Positions 1-8,669 of a stretch of DNA of 64,000 bases are shown one piece after another. The position numbers and the translations under genes were made by a program. Location of the stretch: NCBI GenBank assembly GCA_040079635.1, contig JBEBJY010000005.1:1-64000 (forward strand). Direction: 5' to 3'. The stretch is from Aalborgiella sp040079635. GTDB taxonomy: Bacteria; Pseudomonadota; Gammaproteobacteria; Burkholderiales; Burkholderiaceae_C. Each line of letters starts with the position of its first letter. Positions within the stretch are counted from its first letter, which is position 1. The notes beneath the pieces are model-generated. The model was not told where the DNA came from. It was given only the letters and a program-made list of their open reading frames with translations, and did no database searches.

Positions 1-50
1 AGGCCATGGCTTGTTTCCTTTGCTAAGACAAAGAAATTAAGCCTAAAAAG

Positions 51-107
51 TGTTACCTATGTCCCCGCACACCTGTTACCTATGTCTCCGGTCTATACAT
101 GGGCGAA
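51..107. mobile_element. Probable terminal end of an insertion sequence
   Basis: Two copies of TGTTACCTATGTCYCC lie in tandem at 51-66 and 74-89 and are followed by CGGTCTATACATGG. From memory, tandem motifs of this type sit at the ends of some transposons with DDE integrase-like transposases. No transposase is visible, so this would be the outer end of an element extending left of the window, or a relic. I do not assign a family. Confidence 0.4.
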
Positions 108-151
108 AGAGGGAGCCTTCATTTGAGGGTTTGAGAATGGCTAGGCTCCTA

Positions 152-1333
152 CTAGGGTGCTGTGTTTAGTTGGTCTGATACTGCAAGAATAGGTAGCAAT
201 ACGCCTGCTCCTAATTTCTTTGAACGCTCACCACTCCAGCCCACACCCGCATCGGGCAAGTTCGCGTTGTCTTTGAAGGGCATCTCGATGGTGAATGCCA
301 AGCAGCCGAACTGTTGGGCGATCCAGTTGGTGGCTAGCGTCGGGTTGGCGCTGCCTTTGGGTGTTTTACCGTAGCCTTGCTCGGTTTGGAAGTCTGGGCT
401 GGTGGCTAGCCATGAGGCTTTGAAGGCATTTTCTAGCTGTTCGATTTTGCCTGTGTAACCTGGGTTGCCTTCTGAGCCGGCGACAAAGTTGTACGGCAGG
501 CCTTCGTCGCCGTGTGCGTCTAGGCACAGGTCAACGCCGGTTTTTAGCATTTTTTGGCGAACTAAAAAAACTTCGGGTGAGCGCTCCATCGTGGGGCTTT
601 GCCATTCGCGGTTCAGGTTCGCGCCCGCTGCGTTGGTGCGCAGGTTGCCGCGTACTGAGCCGTCGGGGTTCATGTTGGGGACGACGTGAAAGACGCATTT
701 GGCCAGCAGCACACGGCTGACGGGGTCGTCCACGTCCAGCAGGCGCTCCAAAAAGCCTTCCACAAACCACTCGGCCATGGTCTCACCGGGGTGCTGGCGG
801 GCGATGAGCCAGATGTTCTTTTTGTTTGGCACTGCGGAAGACGCATCCGTGATGTGCAACACGTTCATGTCGCGGCCATCGATGGTGTGACCTAAAAACT
901 CGCTCTGCACATGCTCAGATTCAGCCGCTGAACCGAGCAAATCTAGGTGCCGCTCATAAGAATACGGTTCGAAATAGGCAAAGTAGATGCTATTCGTGTC
1001 GGGGGTGAGCGTCGCCGTCATCACCTGCCCGTCGAACCACGTATCGATGCGAAACCACAGCTGGCGGTCATAGCTGGCGACCACGCGGTAGCCTTCCCAG
1101 CCTTTGGGATAGGCACATTGCGCGGCGTTCAAAAACCGCAGCTTGACCGGTACGCCCGCTGCGCCTTGCAGCCGAAAGTGAAACCACTGGGCGAACTCGG
1201 CCACGCCATTCACGCCCTGATCAGCTCGGATATTCAGCCGGATGTCTTGCGGGTCAGCGAGGCTGACGACCTCAATCGCCCCTGAGTCGAATTGCGTGGA
1301 AATGCTGATGGGGGCTTGTTTTGGGGTGGTCAT
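152..1333 (-). CDS. M14 zinc carboxypeptidase (cytosolic carboxypeptidase-like)
   Basis: Protein of 393 residues. An N-terminal beta-rich domain (about 1-130) typical of cytosolic carboxypeptidase-like M14 enzymes precedes the catalytic domain. Zinc ligands are H181 and E184 in the motif RQHPGET and H274 in LDAHGDEG; the probable catalytic base is E350 in FTIEMPF. No signal peptide, so it should act in the cytoplasm, removing C-terminal residues from an unknown peptide or protein substrate. In eukaryotes this subfamily removes glutamates from tubulin; the bacterial role is not established. It is transcribed away from the aldehyde dehydrogenase gene, from a 177-bp divergent gap, and shows no operon partner here. 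Confidence 0.85.
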   Translation of the reverse strand: MTTPKQAPISISTQFDSGAIEVVSLADPQDIRLNIRADQGVNGVAEFAQWFHFRLQGAAGVPVKLRFLNAAQCAYPKGWEGYRVVASYDRQLWFRIDTWFDGQVMTATLTPDTNSIYFAYFEPYSYERHLDLLGSAAESEHVQSEFLGHTIDGRDMNVLHITDASSAVPNKKNIWLIARQHPGETMAEWFVEGFLERLLDVDDPVSRVLLAKCVFHVVPNMNPDGSVRGNLRTNAAGANLNREWQSPTMERSPEVFLVRQKMLKTGVDLCLDAHGDEGLPYNFVAGSEGNPGYTGKIEQLENAFKASWLATSPDFQTEQGYGKTPKGSANPTLATNWIAQQFGCLAFTIEMPFKDNANLPDAGVGWSGERSKKLGAGVLLPILAVSDQLNTAP

Positions 1334-1510
1334 AGGCGGCTTAAATAAAGGTCTAGATATAGGTTTTTTGCTATCTCAGTATAGTTAAAAAGAAGATATT
1401 TCAGTCCCAAAAGCGACGCAAAACCCTGCACCAAACGGGGGGTTAGTCGTAAGATAGGCGTTTTGCTTTTCTACCTTCTCTCTCTTTTCTAACTTACTCC
1501 CCACATCACT

Positions 1511-2959
1511 ATGACAACCACCACCGCCTACCCCCACGTCCAGCTCATGATCAACAACGAATGGCGCGCCGCCAAAGGCAACGCCGTCATTCCTGTGCAC
1601 AACCCTGCCACGGGCGAGGTGATTGGCAGCGTGGCGCACGCGACGATTGCGGATTTGGACGACGCGCTGGCTGCGACAGCCAAAGGCTTTGAGATCTGGA
1701 AAAGCACCCCTGCCAACAAACGCGCAGAAACGATGCGTGCAGCAGCAGCTTTGCTGCGTGAGCGCACACCAGCTATTGCCGAATTGATGACCCTAGAGCA
1801 AGGCAAACCGCTGGCAGAGGCGAAAGCCGAACTCGGCATGTCGGCCGAGATCATCGAGTGGTTTGCCGAAGAAGGCCGCCGCGTTTATGGCCGCATTGTG
1901 CCGCCGCGCATGGCGAATGTGCAGCAAATGGTGCTGAAAGAGCCGGTCGGCCCGGTCGCAGCGTTCACGCCGTGGAATTTCCCAGTCAACCAAATTGTCC
2001 GCAAACTCTCTGCCGCCTTGGCAACGGGTTGCTCCATGATTGTGAAAGCGCCAGAAGAAACCCCGGCATCGCCTGCTGAGTTGATCAAGGTGTTCATGGA
2101 CGCGGGCGTGCCGGCTGGCGTGATTGGCTTGGTCTATGGCGACCCGGCTGAAATCAGCAGCTACCTGATTGCGCACCCCGTCATTCGCAAAATCACATTC
2201 ACTGGCTCGACGCCTGTGGGCAAACAGCTCGCCGCCCTCGCTGGCAAACACATGAAACGCGCCACGATGGAGCTGGGCGGCCACGCGCCGGTGATTGTGG
2301 CGGCAGACGCCAATGTGGCGTACGCCATCAAAATAGCCGCAGCCTTCAAATTCCGCAATGCGGGGCAAGTGTGCATTTCACCAACGCGGTTTTTGGTGGA
2401 CGAGTCCGTTCGCGAAGAATTCGTCGCTGGCTTCTTGGCCTATACTCAAAAATTAACGGTTGGCTCTGGTCTAGACGCCGCCAACGCCATGGGTCCGCTG
2501 GCCAACCCACGCCGAGTCGCCGCTATGCAACAGTTGACCGAAGACGCCGTGAAGCGCGGAGCCACCATCGCCACTGGCGGCGAACGCATTGGCACGACCG
2601 GCAACTTCTTCGCCCCAACGCTGATTTTGGACGCCCCGCTGGACAGCGATGTCTTCAACACCGAGCCCTTCGGCCCGATGGCCGCGCTGCGCAGCGTCAA
2701 AAACCTAGACGAAGCGATTGCAGAGGCGAACCGCCTGCCCTTCGGCCTGTCCGCCTACGCCTTCACAAGCAGCATCAAAACCGCCCACCAGCTAAGCAGC
2801 CAAATGCAAACCGGCATGCTGTGGATCAACCAGCCAGCTATGCCGTGGCCAGAGTTGCCTTTCGGCGGCGTGAAGGATTCGGGTTATGGTTCTGAAGGCG
2901 GGCCAGAGGCGTTGGAATCGTATTTGAATACGAAGACGGTGGCGATGACGAGTATTTAA
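1511..2959 (+). CDS. NAD(P)-dependent semialdehyde dehydrogenase (succinate / 2-oxoglutarate semialdehyde type)
   Basis: Aldehyde dehydrogenase superfamily, 482 residues, full length. Visible active-site residues are N156 (PWNFP), E254 (MELGGHAP) and the nucleophile C288 (NAGQVCIS). Overall it looks like succinate-semialdehyde dehydrogenases, a group that also contains 2-oxoglutarate semialdehyde dehydrogenases. Because a 2-keto-3-deoxyarabonate dehydratase-like protein and an arabonate-type dehydratase lie in the same region, I infer that the substrate may be 2-oxoglutarate semialdehyde, which would complete a non-phosphorylating arabinose pathway. Succinate semialdehyde remains possible. 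It is convergent with dgoA; the gap holds a copy of the dispersed element. Confidence 0.8.
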   Translation: MTTTTAYPHVQLMINNEWRAAKGNAVIPVHNPATGEVIGSVAHATIADLDDALAATAKGFEIWKSTPANKRAETMRAAAALLRERTPAIAELMTLEQGKPLAEAKAELGMSAEIIEWFAEEGRRVYGRIVPPRMANVQQMVLKEPVGPVAAFTPWNFPVNQIVRKLSAALATGCSMIVKAPEETPASPAELIKVFMDAGVPAGVIGLVYGDPAEISSYLIAHPVIRKITFTGSTPVGKQLAALAGKHMKRATMELGGHAPVIVAADANVAYAIKIAAAFKFRNAGQVCISPTRFLVDESVREEFVAGFLAYTQKLTVGSGLDAANAMGPLANPRRVAAMQQLTEDAVKRGATIATGGERIGTTGNFFAPTLILDAPLDSDVFNTEPFGPMAALRSVKNLDEAIAEANRLPFGLSAYAFTSSIKTAHQLSSQMQTGMLWINQPAMPWPELPFGGVKDSGYGSEGGPEALESYLNTKTVAMTSI

Positions 2960-2964
2960 TGCTT

Positions 2965-3020
2965 AAATATACCTCTAGCCGGCGTACTTATTGCCTAAAC
3001 AGCTATTAATTTAATAGCAG
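2965..3020 (+). repeat. Dispersed hairpin element, copy 1 (convergent gap, overlaps dgoA end)
   Basis: Contains CTCTAGCCGGCGTACTTATT, GCCTAAACAG and the hairpin GCTATTAATTTAATAGC. It lies between the aldehyde dehydrogenase and dgoA stop codons. Read on the minus strand, its hairpin half encodes the last residues of DgoA (SAIKLIAV) and its TAG is the dgoA stop codon. Confidence 0.85.
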
Positions 3021-3630
3021 ATTGGCGTATCACTTCTAACGATTTACCAGCGGTGTACAGGTTTGAGCCCATGCCGAAACCGCTGGCGCCAGCTTGCAGG
3101 TAGGCGGGCATGTTGGTGGGGGTGATGCCGCCTACGGGGATGAGCAGGCAGTCCGCTGGGAGCACGGCGCGCATGGCTTTGACGGCACTGGGGGGGACTA
3201 GGTCGGCGGGGAAGAACTTCAGGCCTTGCGCGCCGGCGTCTAGCGCGGCGAAGGCCTCGGTGGGGGTGACGACGCCGGGCAGGCAGACCATGCCTAGACC
3301 AACCGCAGCGCGAATCACATCAACATTGCAATTGGGCGACACGATGAGCTGGCCACCTGCGCCATGAACGGCGTGCACGTCGGCCACGGTCATCACCGTG
3401 CCTGCGCCTACCAGGGCGTGGGGCAGTGATTGGCGCAGGATTTGGATGCTTTCTAGCGGTGACGGCGAGTTGAGTGGCACTTCAATGATGCGAAAACCGG
3501 CTTGCCACAGCACCTCGCCCACGGGTTGGGCTTCGGCAGGGGTTAGGCCGCGCAGGATGGCGACCAGTTTGCAGTCGGCAAGGTGGCGACGAAGCGTCAG
3601 CGCAGCAGGGGTGTAGTTTTTTGATGTCAT
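2995..3630 (-). CDS. dgoA: 2-dehydro-3-deoxy-6-phosphogalactonate aldolase
   Basis: KDPG/KDPGal aldolase family, 211 residues. It splits 2-keto-3-deoxy-6-phosphogalactonate into pyruvate and glyceraldehyde-3-phosphate, the last step of the De Ley-Doudoroff pathway. Visible features are the N-terminal strand VAILRGLTPAEA, the motif VGAGTVM and the Schiff-base lysine K138 in GLKFFPADL. I chose the ATG at 3630 because it overlaps the dgoK stop (ATGA), which implies translational coupling; an in-frame start further upstream would lie deep inside dgoK. The final eight codons and the stop come from a dispersed repeat, so the C-terminus may differ from relatives. Confidence 0.88.
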   Translation of the reverse strand: MTSKNYTPAALTLRRHLADCKLVAILRGLTPAEAQPVGEVLWQAGFRIIEVPLNSPSPLESIQILRQSLPHALVGAGTVMTVADVHAVHGAGGQLIVSPNCNVDVIRAAVGLGMVCLPGVVTPTEAFAALDAGAQGLKFFPADLVPPSAVKAMRAVLPADCLLIPVGGITPTNMPAYLQAGASGFGMGSNLYTAGKSLEVIRQSAIKLIAV

Positions 3631-4565
3631 ATAGATGCTGAAATTTGACCATAAATGCTGTGCAATCCCGCCCAAGCGGCTTGGTTGCCGATGGCGCGGG
3701 TTTGCACGCCTAGGTGGGCGAAGGCCAGGTTATAGCGCTCGCACAAGGCGGGCGAACCGATGACGATGACTTGGCTGCCAGCCGGCACGCGCATAGCGGC
3801 CAGCTCGTCACCAATGACCAAACCCGACAAATAACTGGCGGCCTGCGCGGGCTGTAACTCATTGAACAGCGATTTGACGCGAGTGCTGAAGGCATTGCCG
3901 AGCAAGCTTTGGCCGCTAGCGTTGCTTTTCATAGCGCGGTCTATGCCTTGCAAGAAGGCGGATGGATCTAGGGCGGCAGGCTTATCAGGGTCAGGCAAGC
4001 TTTTGGCCAAGATGGAGTGCTGCGCCAGCAGGGCGTAAAACTCGCCGGTCATGAAGGTGTTGAACTTCACAATAGCGCCGTCTTTTAATTGCACCCATTT
4101 GCTGTGCGTTCCGGGCAGCACCATGATGGCGTCTTGTACACCGAGTACAGCTGCTGCACCGAAGACTTGGGTTTCTTCACCGCGCATGACGTCGTCAAAC
4201 CCATAGCGCACACCGGGGACGATGGCGATGTTGAGATCAGCAGTGCCCGTATCAACCCAACCGAGTGCGGCGGCGATGTCTGACGCTGTCGCGGGGCAGG
4301 GGCAGTAAGGCACTTCTAGCAGGCCGTTTTTGCTGCCTATCATGCCCGCTAACAAGAACATCTTGCCACCAGATGCGGTGAAACGTTCGCAAGTGGCGAC
4401 CAAATACGGCACGAATTCGGCAGGGTTGAATCCCAAAATGCCGCGCTGCGTGGTTAGCTCGTCTAAAACAACGCCGTTAGGCATCATCAAAGCAGCGCGG
4501 AAAGAGGACGTGCCCCAATCGACGGCGACGAAAGGTTGCTTGTGGTTCGTGTTGGCAAGTGGCAT
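3627..4565 (-). CDS. dgoK: 2-dehydro-3-deoxygalactonokinase
   Basis: DgoK family sugar kinase, 312 residues, full length. It phosphorylates 2-keto-3-deoxygalactonate with ATP, making the substrate for DgoA directly downstream. Visible family features are the N-terminal phosphate-binding motif VDWGTSSFRAAL, the segment RGEETQVFGA and the motif LPGTHSKWVQ. The pair dgoK-dgoA overlaps by 4 nt. No dedicated galactonate dehydratase of the enolase type is present in the window; the IlvD-type dehydratase at 10.7 kb could provide the substrate if it also accepts galactonate. The gene is divergent from ytfQ across a 429-bp gap. Confidence 0.88.
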   Translation of the reverse strand: MPLANTNHKQPFVAVDWGTSSFRAALMMPNGVVLDELTTQRGILGFNPAEFVPYLVATCERFTASGGKMFLLAGMIGSKNGLLEVPYCPCPATASDIAAALGWVDTGTADLNIAIVPGVRYGFDDVMRGEETQVFGAAAVLGVQDAIMVLPGTHSKWVQLKDGAIVKFNTFMTGEFYALLAQHSILAKSLPDPDKPAALDPSAFLQGIDRAMKSNASGQSLLGNAFSTRVKSLFNELQPAQAASYLSGLVIGDELAAMRVPAGSQVIVIGSPALCERYNLAFAHLGVQTRAIGNQAAWAGLHSIYGQISASI

Positions 4566-4994
4566 TGAAAAACAGGTGAGTAATTTGGTTTAGCTTAATA
4601 GCTATTTGGTGCACGTGGCGAGCATCAAAACGCAAGAAACGTCAGGCATATATAAAAACACAATTTTTAACTTTATTGATATTTAATTTGCAATATCGCA
4701 TTTTTCACATTGGCGCAATAAGTTTTCCCTCTAATTTTGCAAAATATTTGATTGAATATGCTCAACACCTAGGGTTTACATTGATTCAAATTTATACATC
4801 AATAAATGCAAAAAATATATTAGTTAGATATGTATTTGAATCGTAAGATTTGCGTCCATGCGATGTCAGCAAGCACTACAAAATTTACGCCCTGATATCG
4901 CTGTTGAGTAACTGGGCGCGGGCGGTTACCCATTTTCGCACCCACGAAATAACTTCTTTCTACAACGACTTACTACTTATTTGAGGAGATTTTT
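4566..4994. other. 429-bp AT-rich divergent intergenic region (dgoK / ytfQ)
   Basis: No gene is seen. The middle is strongly AT-rich and presumably carries promoters for dgoK (leftward) and ytfQ (rightward). It holds the inverted repeat annotated at 4783-4842. A GAGGAG ribosome binding site sits just before the ytfQ start. Confidence 0.6.
4783..4842. promoter_or_regulatory. Widely spaced inverted repeat, candidate operator pair for ytfQ
   Basis: Perfect 9-nt arms GATTCAAAT (4783-4791) and ATTTGAATC (4834-4842) are separated by 42 bp, four helical turns, in the AT-rich promoter region of ytfQ. This spacing would suit cooperative or looping binding by a repressor. The regulator is unknown. Confidence 0.4.
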
Positions 4995-5975
4995 ATGAAA
5001 ATTACAGCAACCAAACTCACACGTCGTACGCTAATTGCTGGCGCAACGGCGGCGAGTGTCACCCTGGCTATTCCGATGAGCGCTTTCGCGCAAAAGAAAA
5101 TTGTGGTGGGGTTTAGCCAGATTGGTGCTGAGAGCGAGTGGCGCACTGCTAACACCAATTCTATGAAAACCGCAGCAGCTGCGGCTGGCATTGAGTTGAA
5201 GTTTTCCGATGCGCAACAAAAGCAGGAAAATCAAATCAAGGCTTTGCGCTCTTTCATCGCTCAAAAGGTGGACGTGATTGCACTAACGCCGGTTGTGGAG
5301 TCTGGATGGGATACTGTCTTGAAAGAAGTCAAAGATGCCAAGATTCCTTTGATTTTGATGGATCGCTCTGTCGACTCTAAAGACACATCCCTGTACGTCA
5401 CACATATTGGTTTTGACTTCGTGAAACAAGGTGAAATGGCTGGCCAATGGCTTGTTGAGAAGGCAAAAACACTGAAAGGTGACATCAATGTGGTTGAGCT
5501 GCAAGGCACGGTGGGCTCAGCGCCAGCCATTGACCGCAAAAAGGGATTTGAGACCGCCATCAAGGGTAATGCCAACATCAAAATCATCCGCTCACAAACA
5601 GGCGATTTCACCCGTGCTAAGGGTAAGGAGGTTATGGAAGCTTTCTTAAAAGCTGAGGGCAAAAAAATTAATGTACTGTACGCACACAATGATGACATGG
5701 CAATTGGCGCGATCCAAGCCATTGAAGAAGCAGGTTTAAAACCGGCTAAAGATATTTTGGTGATATCTGTTGACGGTGTGAAGGGTGCTTTTGAGGCAAT
5801 GATCGCTGGCAAACTGAATGTCAGCGTTGAATGCAGCCCTTTGCTTGGCCCTCTGGTTATGTCTACCGCCAAAGACATCGCAGCAGGCAAAACTGTGCCC
5901 CGCAGAATCATCGGTAAAGATGGCGTCTACCCTATGGAAACTGCAGCAAAAGAGTTTCCAAGCCGCCAGTACTGA
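4995..5975 (+). CDS. ytfQ: YtfQ-like sugar-binding protein of an ABC importer
   Basis: Periplasmic-binding protein type 1 family, 326 residues. The N-terminus has a signal peptide with a twin arginine (TRRTLIAGATAASVT) and a cleavage site near SAFAQ. The mature start KKIVVGFSQIGAESEWRTAN matches YtfQ. E. coli YtfQ binds galactofuranose and, less well, related sugars, so a furanose form of galactose or arabinose is the likely ligand; this is inference. A GAGGAG ribosome binding site precedes the ATG. An intrinsic terminator lies between this gene and ytfR, suggesting the binding protein is made in excess over the transporter. Confidence 0.85.
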   Translation: MKITATKLTRRTLIAGATAASVTLAIPMSAFAQKKIVVGFSQIGAESEWRTANTNSMKTAAAAAGIELKFSDAQQKQENQIKALRSFIAQKVDVIALTPVVESGWDTVLKEVKDAKIPLILMDRSVDSKDTSLYVTHIGFDFVKQGEMAGQWLVEKAKTLKGDINVVELQGTVGSAPAIDRKKGFETAIKGNANIKIIRSQTGDFTRAKGKEVMEAFLKAEGKKINVLYAHNDDMAIGAIQAIEEAGLKPAKDILVISVDGVKGAFEAMIAGKLNVSVECSPLLGPLVMSTAKDIAAGKTVPRRIIGKDGVYPMETAAKEFPSRQY

Positions 5976-6016
5976 TCTTCAAATGAGTCTCCATACTATT
6001 TTAAAAAAATAGTTTT

Positions 6017-6046
6017 GGCCTGTGGCTTCGGCTGCAGGCCTTTTTT
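6017..6046 (+). terminator. Intrinsic terminator between ytfQ and ytfR
   Basis: A stem of GGCCTG and CAGGCC encloses a smaller hairpin with a TTCG loop and is followed by TTTTTT. It sits 42 nt after the ytfQ stop and 20 nt before the ytfR start, so it probably allows partial read-through. It also argues against a ytfR start at 6022. Confidence 0.8.
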
Positions 6047-6066
6047 ACACGACGCTACACGACGTT

Positions 6067-7605
6067 ATGACAAACACATTAAAAGCACCTAGCACCGTTG
6101 CGCCAGTGCTAGAACTTTCGGGCGTGACCAAGCGATTCAGCAGTGTGCGGGCGCTCTCTGAAGTGAATCTGCGCCTTTTCGCGGGTGAAGTACACGCGCT
6201 CATGGGGCAAAACGGTGCAGGCAAATCTACGCTTATCAAGGTTTTAACGGGTGTCTTCCCTGCCGATCATGGCGATATGCGCCTGAACGGCCAATCCATT
6301 CGCGCAACGTCAACGCTAGAAGCACAGCGACTCGGTATCAGTACCGTGTATCAAGAGGTTAACCTTTGCCCCAACTTGTCGGTAGCTGAAAATATTTTTG
6401 CCGGACGTTACCCACGTAAGGGCATAGCCAGCGCTTGGGCTATCGATTGGGATCACATGTACCGCGAATCACGGGAACTGCTAAAACGCCTGAATCTGAA
6501 CATTGACGTCACGCAGACTTTATCTAGTTACTCTGTAGCGGTACAGCAAATGGTTGCGATTGCGCGCGGTTTGAGTATTTCCGCACAAGTTTTGATTTTG
6601 GATGAACCCACATCAAGCTTGGACGATGAAGAGGTAGAGCGCCTGTATGGCGTTTTGCGTCAATTGCGCGATCAAGGCATGGCGATTCTGTTTGTCACGC
6701 ACTTTTTGGACCAGGTCTACGCCCTTTGCGACCGCATAACCGTGCTGCGCAATGGCGAGCTGGTAGGCGAGTATCCTGTAGAGGAGCTGGGTCATAGCGC
6801 ATTGATTGCTGCCATGGTGGGGCGAGAAATAGCTGCGTCACCGAGTAGTTCTGCAGCACATAGCGATGCTGGTGAGCAGTCCGCTGTATGGCTGAAAACC
6901 AAAGCACTGAACCGCCGCGGCCATGTGAAGGCTGTTGACTTGAGCATACGCAAGGGCGAAGTGGTAGGTTTGGGAGGGCTACTTGGCTCTGGCCGTACTG
7001 AATTAGCACGCCTGCTCTTTGGTCTGGACCGCAGCGATGCGGGCGACATCCTGCTAAGTGGCAAATCTGTGCGGATAGATTCACCATCAACCGCTATCAG
7101 GCTAGGAATTGGTCTTTGCCCTGAAGACCGTAAGGCTGAGGGCATCATTGCTGAGCTATCTGTGCGCGAAAATATCGCCTTAGCTCTGCAAGCGCGCCTA
7201 GGTCTTTGGCCAGCTATGGGTCGGATTCAGCAGACCACGTTGGCAGATGGTTATGTAAAAGCCTTGGGTATCAAAACAACCGACGTCAATACGCCCATAG
7301 GTCAACTGTCTGGAGGCAACCAACAAAAGGCTGTGCTAGCGCGCTGGCTAGCTACTCAGCCGAGCTTGTTGATATTAGACGAACCAACACGCGGCATCGA
7401 CGTAGCTGCAAAACAAGAAATCATGAACGAAATAATGACTTTAGCGAAACAAGGAATGTCCGTATTGTTTATCTCATCAGAGATGGACGAAGTGGTGCGC
7501 GTCTCTGACCGAATTGTGGTGTTACGCGACCGAGCCAAGGTTGGCGAACTGCTAGGCGGTACAAACGACCAAGCAGTTTACGCCATGATTGCGGGGCAAG
7601 CATGA
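6067..7605 (+). CDS. ytfR: Sugar ABC transporter ATP-binding protein YtfR
   Basis: Two fused ABC ATPase domains, 512 residues, as usual for class-2 monosaccharide importers. Domain 1 has a full Walker A (GQNGAGKSTLIKVL); domain 2 has a degenerate Walker A (LLGSGRTELARLLFG) but a good signature (LSGGNQQKAVLARWL) and LILDEPTRG. It should power uptake through YtfT and YjfF of the sugar bound by YtfQ. The ATG at 6067 lies downstream of the terminator and gives MTNTLKAPST; a longer reading frame from 6022 would begin inside the terminator hairpin. The stop overlaps the ytfT start by 4 nt. Confidence 0.87.
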   Translation: MTNTLKAPSTVAPVLELSGVTKRFSSVRALSEVNLRLFAGEVHALMGQNGAGKSTLIKVLTGVFPADHGDMRLNGQSIRATSTLEAQRLGISTVYQEVNLCPNLSVAENIFAGRYPRKGIASAWAIDWDHMYRESRELLKRLNLNIDVTQTLSSYSVAVQQMVAIARGLSISAQVLILDEPTSSLDDEEVERLYGVLRQLRDQGMAILFVTHFLDQVYALCDRITVLRNGELVGEYPVEELGHSALIAAMVGREIAASPSSSAAHSDAGEQSAVWLKTKALNRRGHVKAVDLSIRKGEVVGLGGLLGSGRTELARLLFGLDRSDAGDILLSGKSVRIDSPSTAIRLGIGLCPEDRKAEGIIAELSVRENIALALQARLGLWPAMGRIQQTTLADGYVKALGIKTTDVNTPIGQLSGGNQQKAVLARWLATQPSLLILDEPTRGIDVAAKQEIMNEIMTLAKQGMSVLFISSEMDEVVRVSDRIVVLRDRAKVGELLGGTNDQAVYAMIAGQA

Positions 7606-8669
7606 GCAAACTTAACGCACCTTCTTTGCTGACAAAGGCACAAACACACCCCTTGTTATGGCCAGTGGTCACTTTAGTCCTGATCTTGATCGTAAATGCC
7701 AGCATGAACCCTGGATTCTGGATTTTGCAGTGGCGCGATGGGCATCTGTATGGCAGCATCATTGACATATTGAACCGCGCCGCACCCTTGATGCTGGTGT
7801 CCTTGGGTATGACCCTAGTCATCGCCACCCGTGGTATTGACATTTCCGTGGGGGCCACCGTGGCGATCAGCGCGGCAGTAGCAGCCCTGATGGTGGGAGG
7901 TAAGCTCGTCATTACGGACGGCTTACCCCAGCACATCAGCCGCTTCCCAATGTGGCTAGCTATTGTGTGTGCGCTACTTACCGCACTGGCGTGCGGGCTC
8001 TGGAACGGTGTACTCGTCGCCAAAATCGGTTTGCAACCTATTATTGCTACGTTAATTCTGATGGTCGCTGGGCGAGGCGTCGCTCAGCTCTTAACTGATG
8101 GGCAAATCGTCACTGTGTACTATCCGCCTTATTTTTACATTGGCAGCGGGTATTTGTGGGGGTTACCGTTTGCTTTGTTCATCGCTGCCTTTGTGTATGT
8201 GGCGATGCACCTGACGGTCACACGCACTGCATTGGGCTTGTTTATTCAAGCCATTGGCATTAACCCTGCGGCGGCTCGCGTTGCAGGTGTACGCGAGCGA
8301 CTTATTAGCATGTGTGTTTACGCATTTTGCGGACTCACAGCAGGTATTGCGGGGCTGATTATCAGCTCCAACGTCAAGAGTGCCGATGGCAACAATGCGG
8401 GCAATTTACTAGAGCTTGATGCTATTTTGGCGGTCACTTTGGGCGGCACACTCTTGACTGGGGGACGCTTCAGTCTAGCAGGCAGCATGATTGGTGCGCT
8501 CATTATTCAGACGCTTACCTCCACCATCTATTCGATTGGTGTTCCTCCGGAAATCAATCTGGTGGTCAAGGCTGCCGTTGTTTTTGTGGTCATGCTGATG
8601 CAATCGACTGAGTTTCGACGTGCAGTTCGCGGATGGGTAGTTCGTCCGAACATTGGGAGCCACGCATGA
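7602..8669 (+). CDS. ytfT: Sugar ABC transporter permease YtfT
   Basis: Inner-membrane permease of the BPD_transp_2 (RbsC-like) family, 355 residues with about nine or ten hydrophobic segments. Typical motifs include MLVSLGMTLVIATRGIDISVGATVA and a C-terminal LDAILAVTLGGTLLTGG. It pairs with YjfF to form the channel energised by YtfR. The ATG overlaps the ytfR stop (ATGA), and its own stop overlaps yjfF in the same way, so ytfR-ytfT-yjfF is one translationally coupled unit. Confidence 0.87.
   Translation: MSKLNAPSLLTKAQTHPLLWPVVTLVLILIVNASMNPGFWILQWRDGHLYGSIIDILNRAAPLMLVSLGMTLVIATRGIDISVGATVAISAAVAALMVGGKLVITDGLPQHISRFPMWLAIVCALLTALACGLWNGVLVAKIGLQPIIATLILMVAGRGVAQLLTDGQIVTVYYPPYFYIGSGYLWGLPFALFIAAFVYVAMHLTVTRTALGLFIQAIGINPAAARVAGVRERLISMCVYAFCGLTAGIAGLIISSNVKSADGNNAGNLLELDAILAVTLGGTLLTGGRFSLAGSMIGALIIQTLTSTIYSIGVPPEINLVVKAAVVFVVMLMQSTEFRRAVRGWVVRPNIGSHA

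Noticed and set aside
6022..6066. Earlier start for ytfR at 6022
   Set aside because: The first codons would overlap the terminator hairpin at 6017-6046; the ATG at 6067 fits relatives better.
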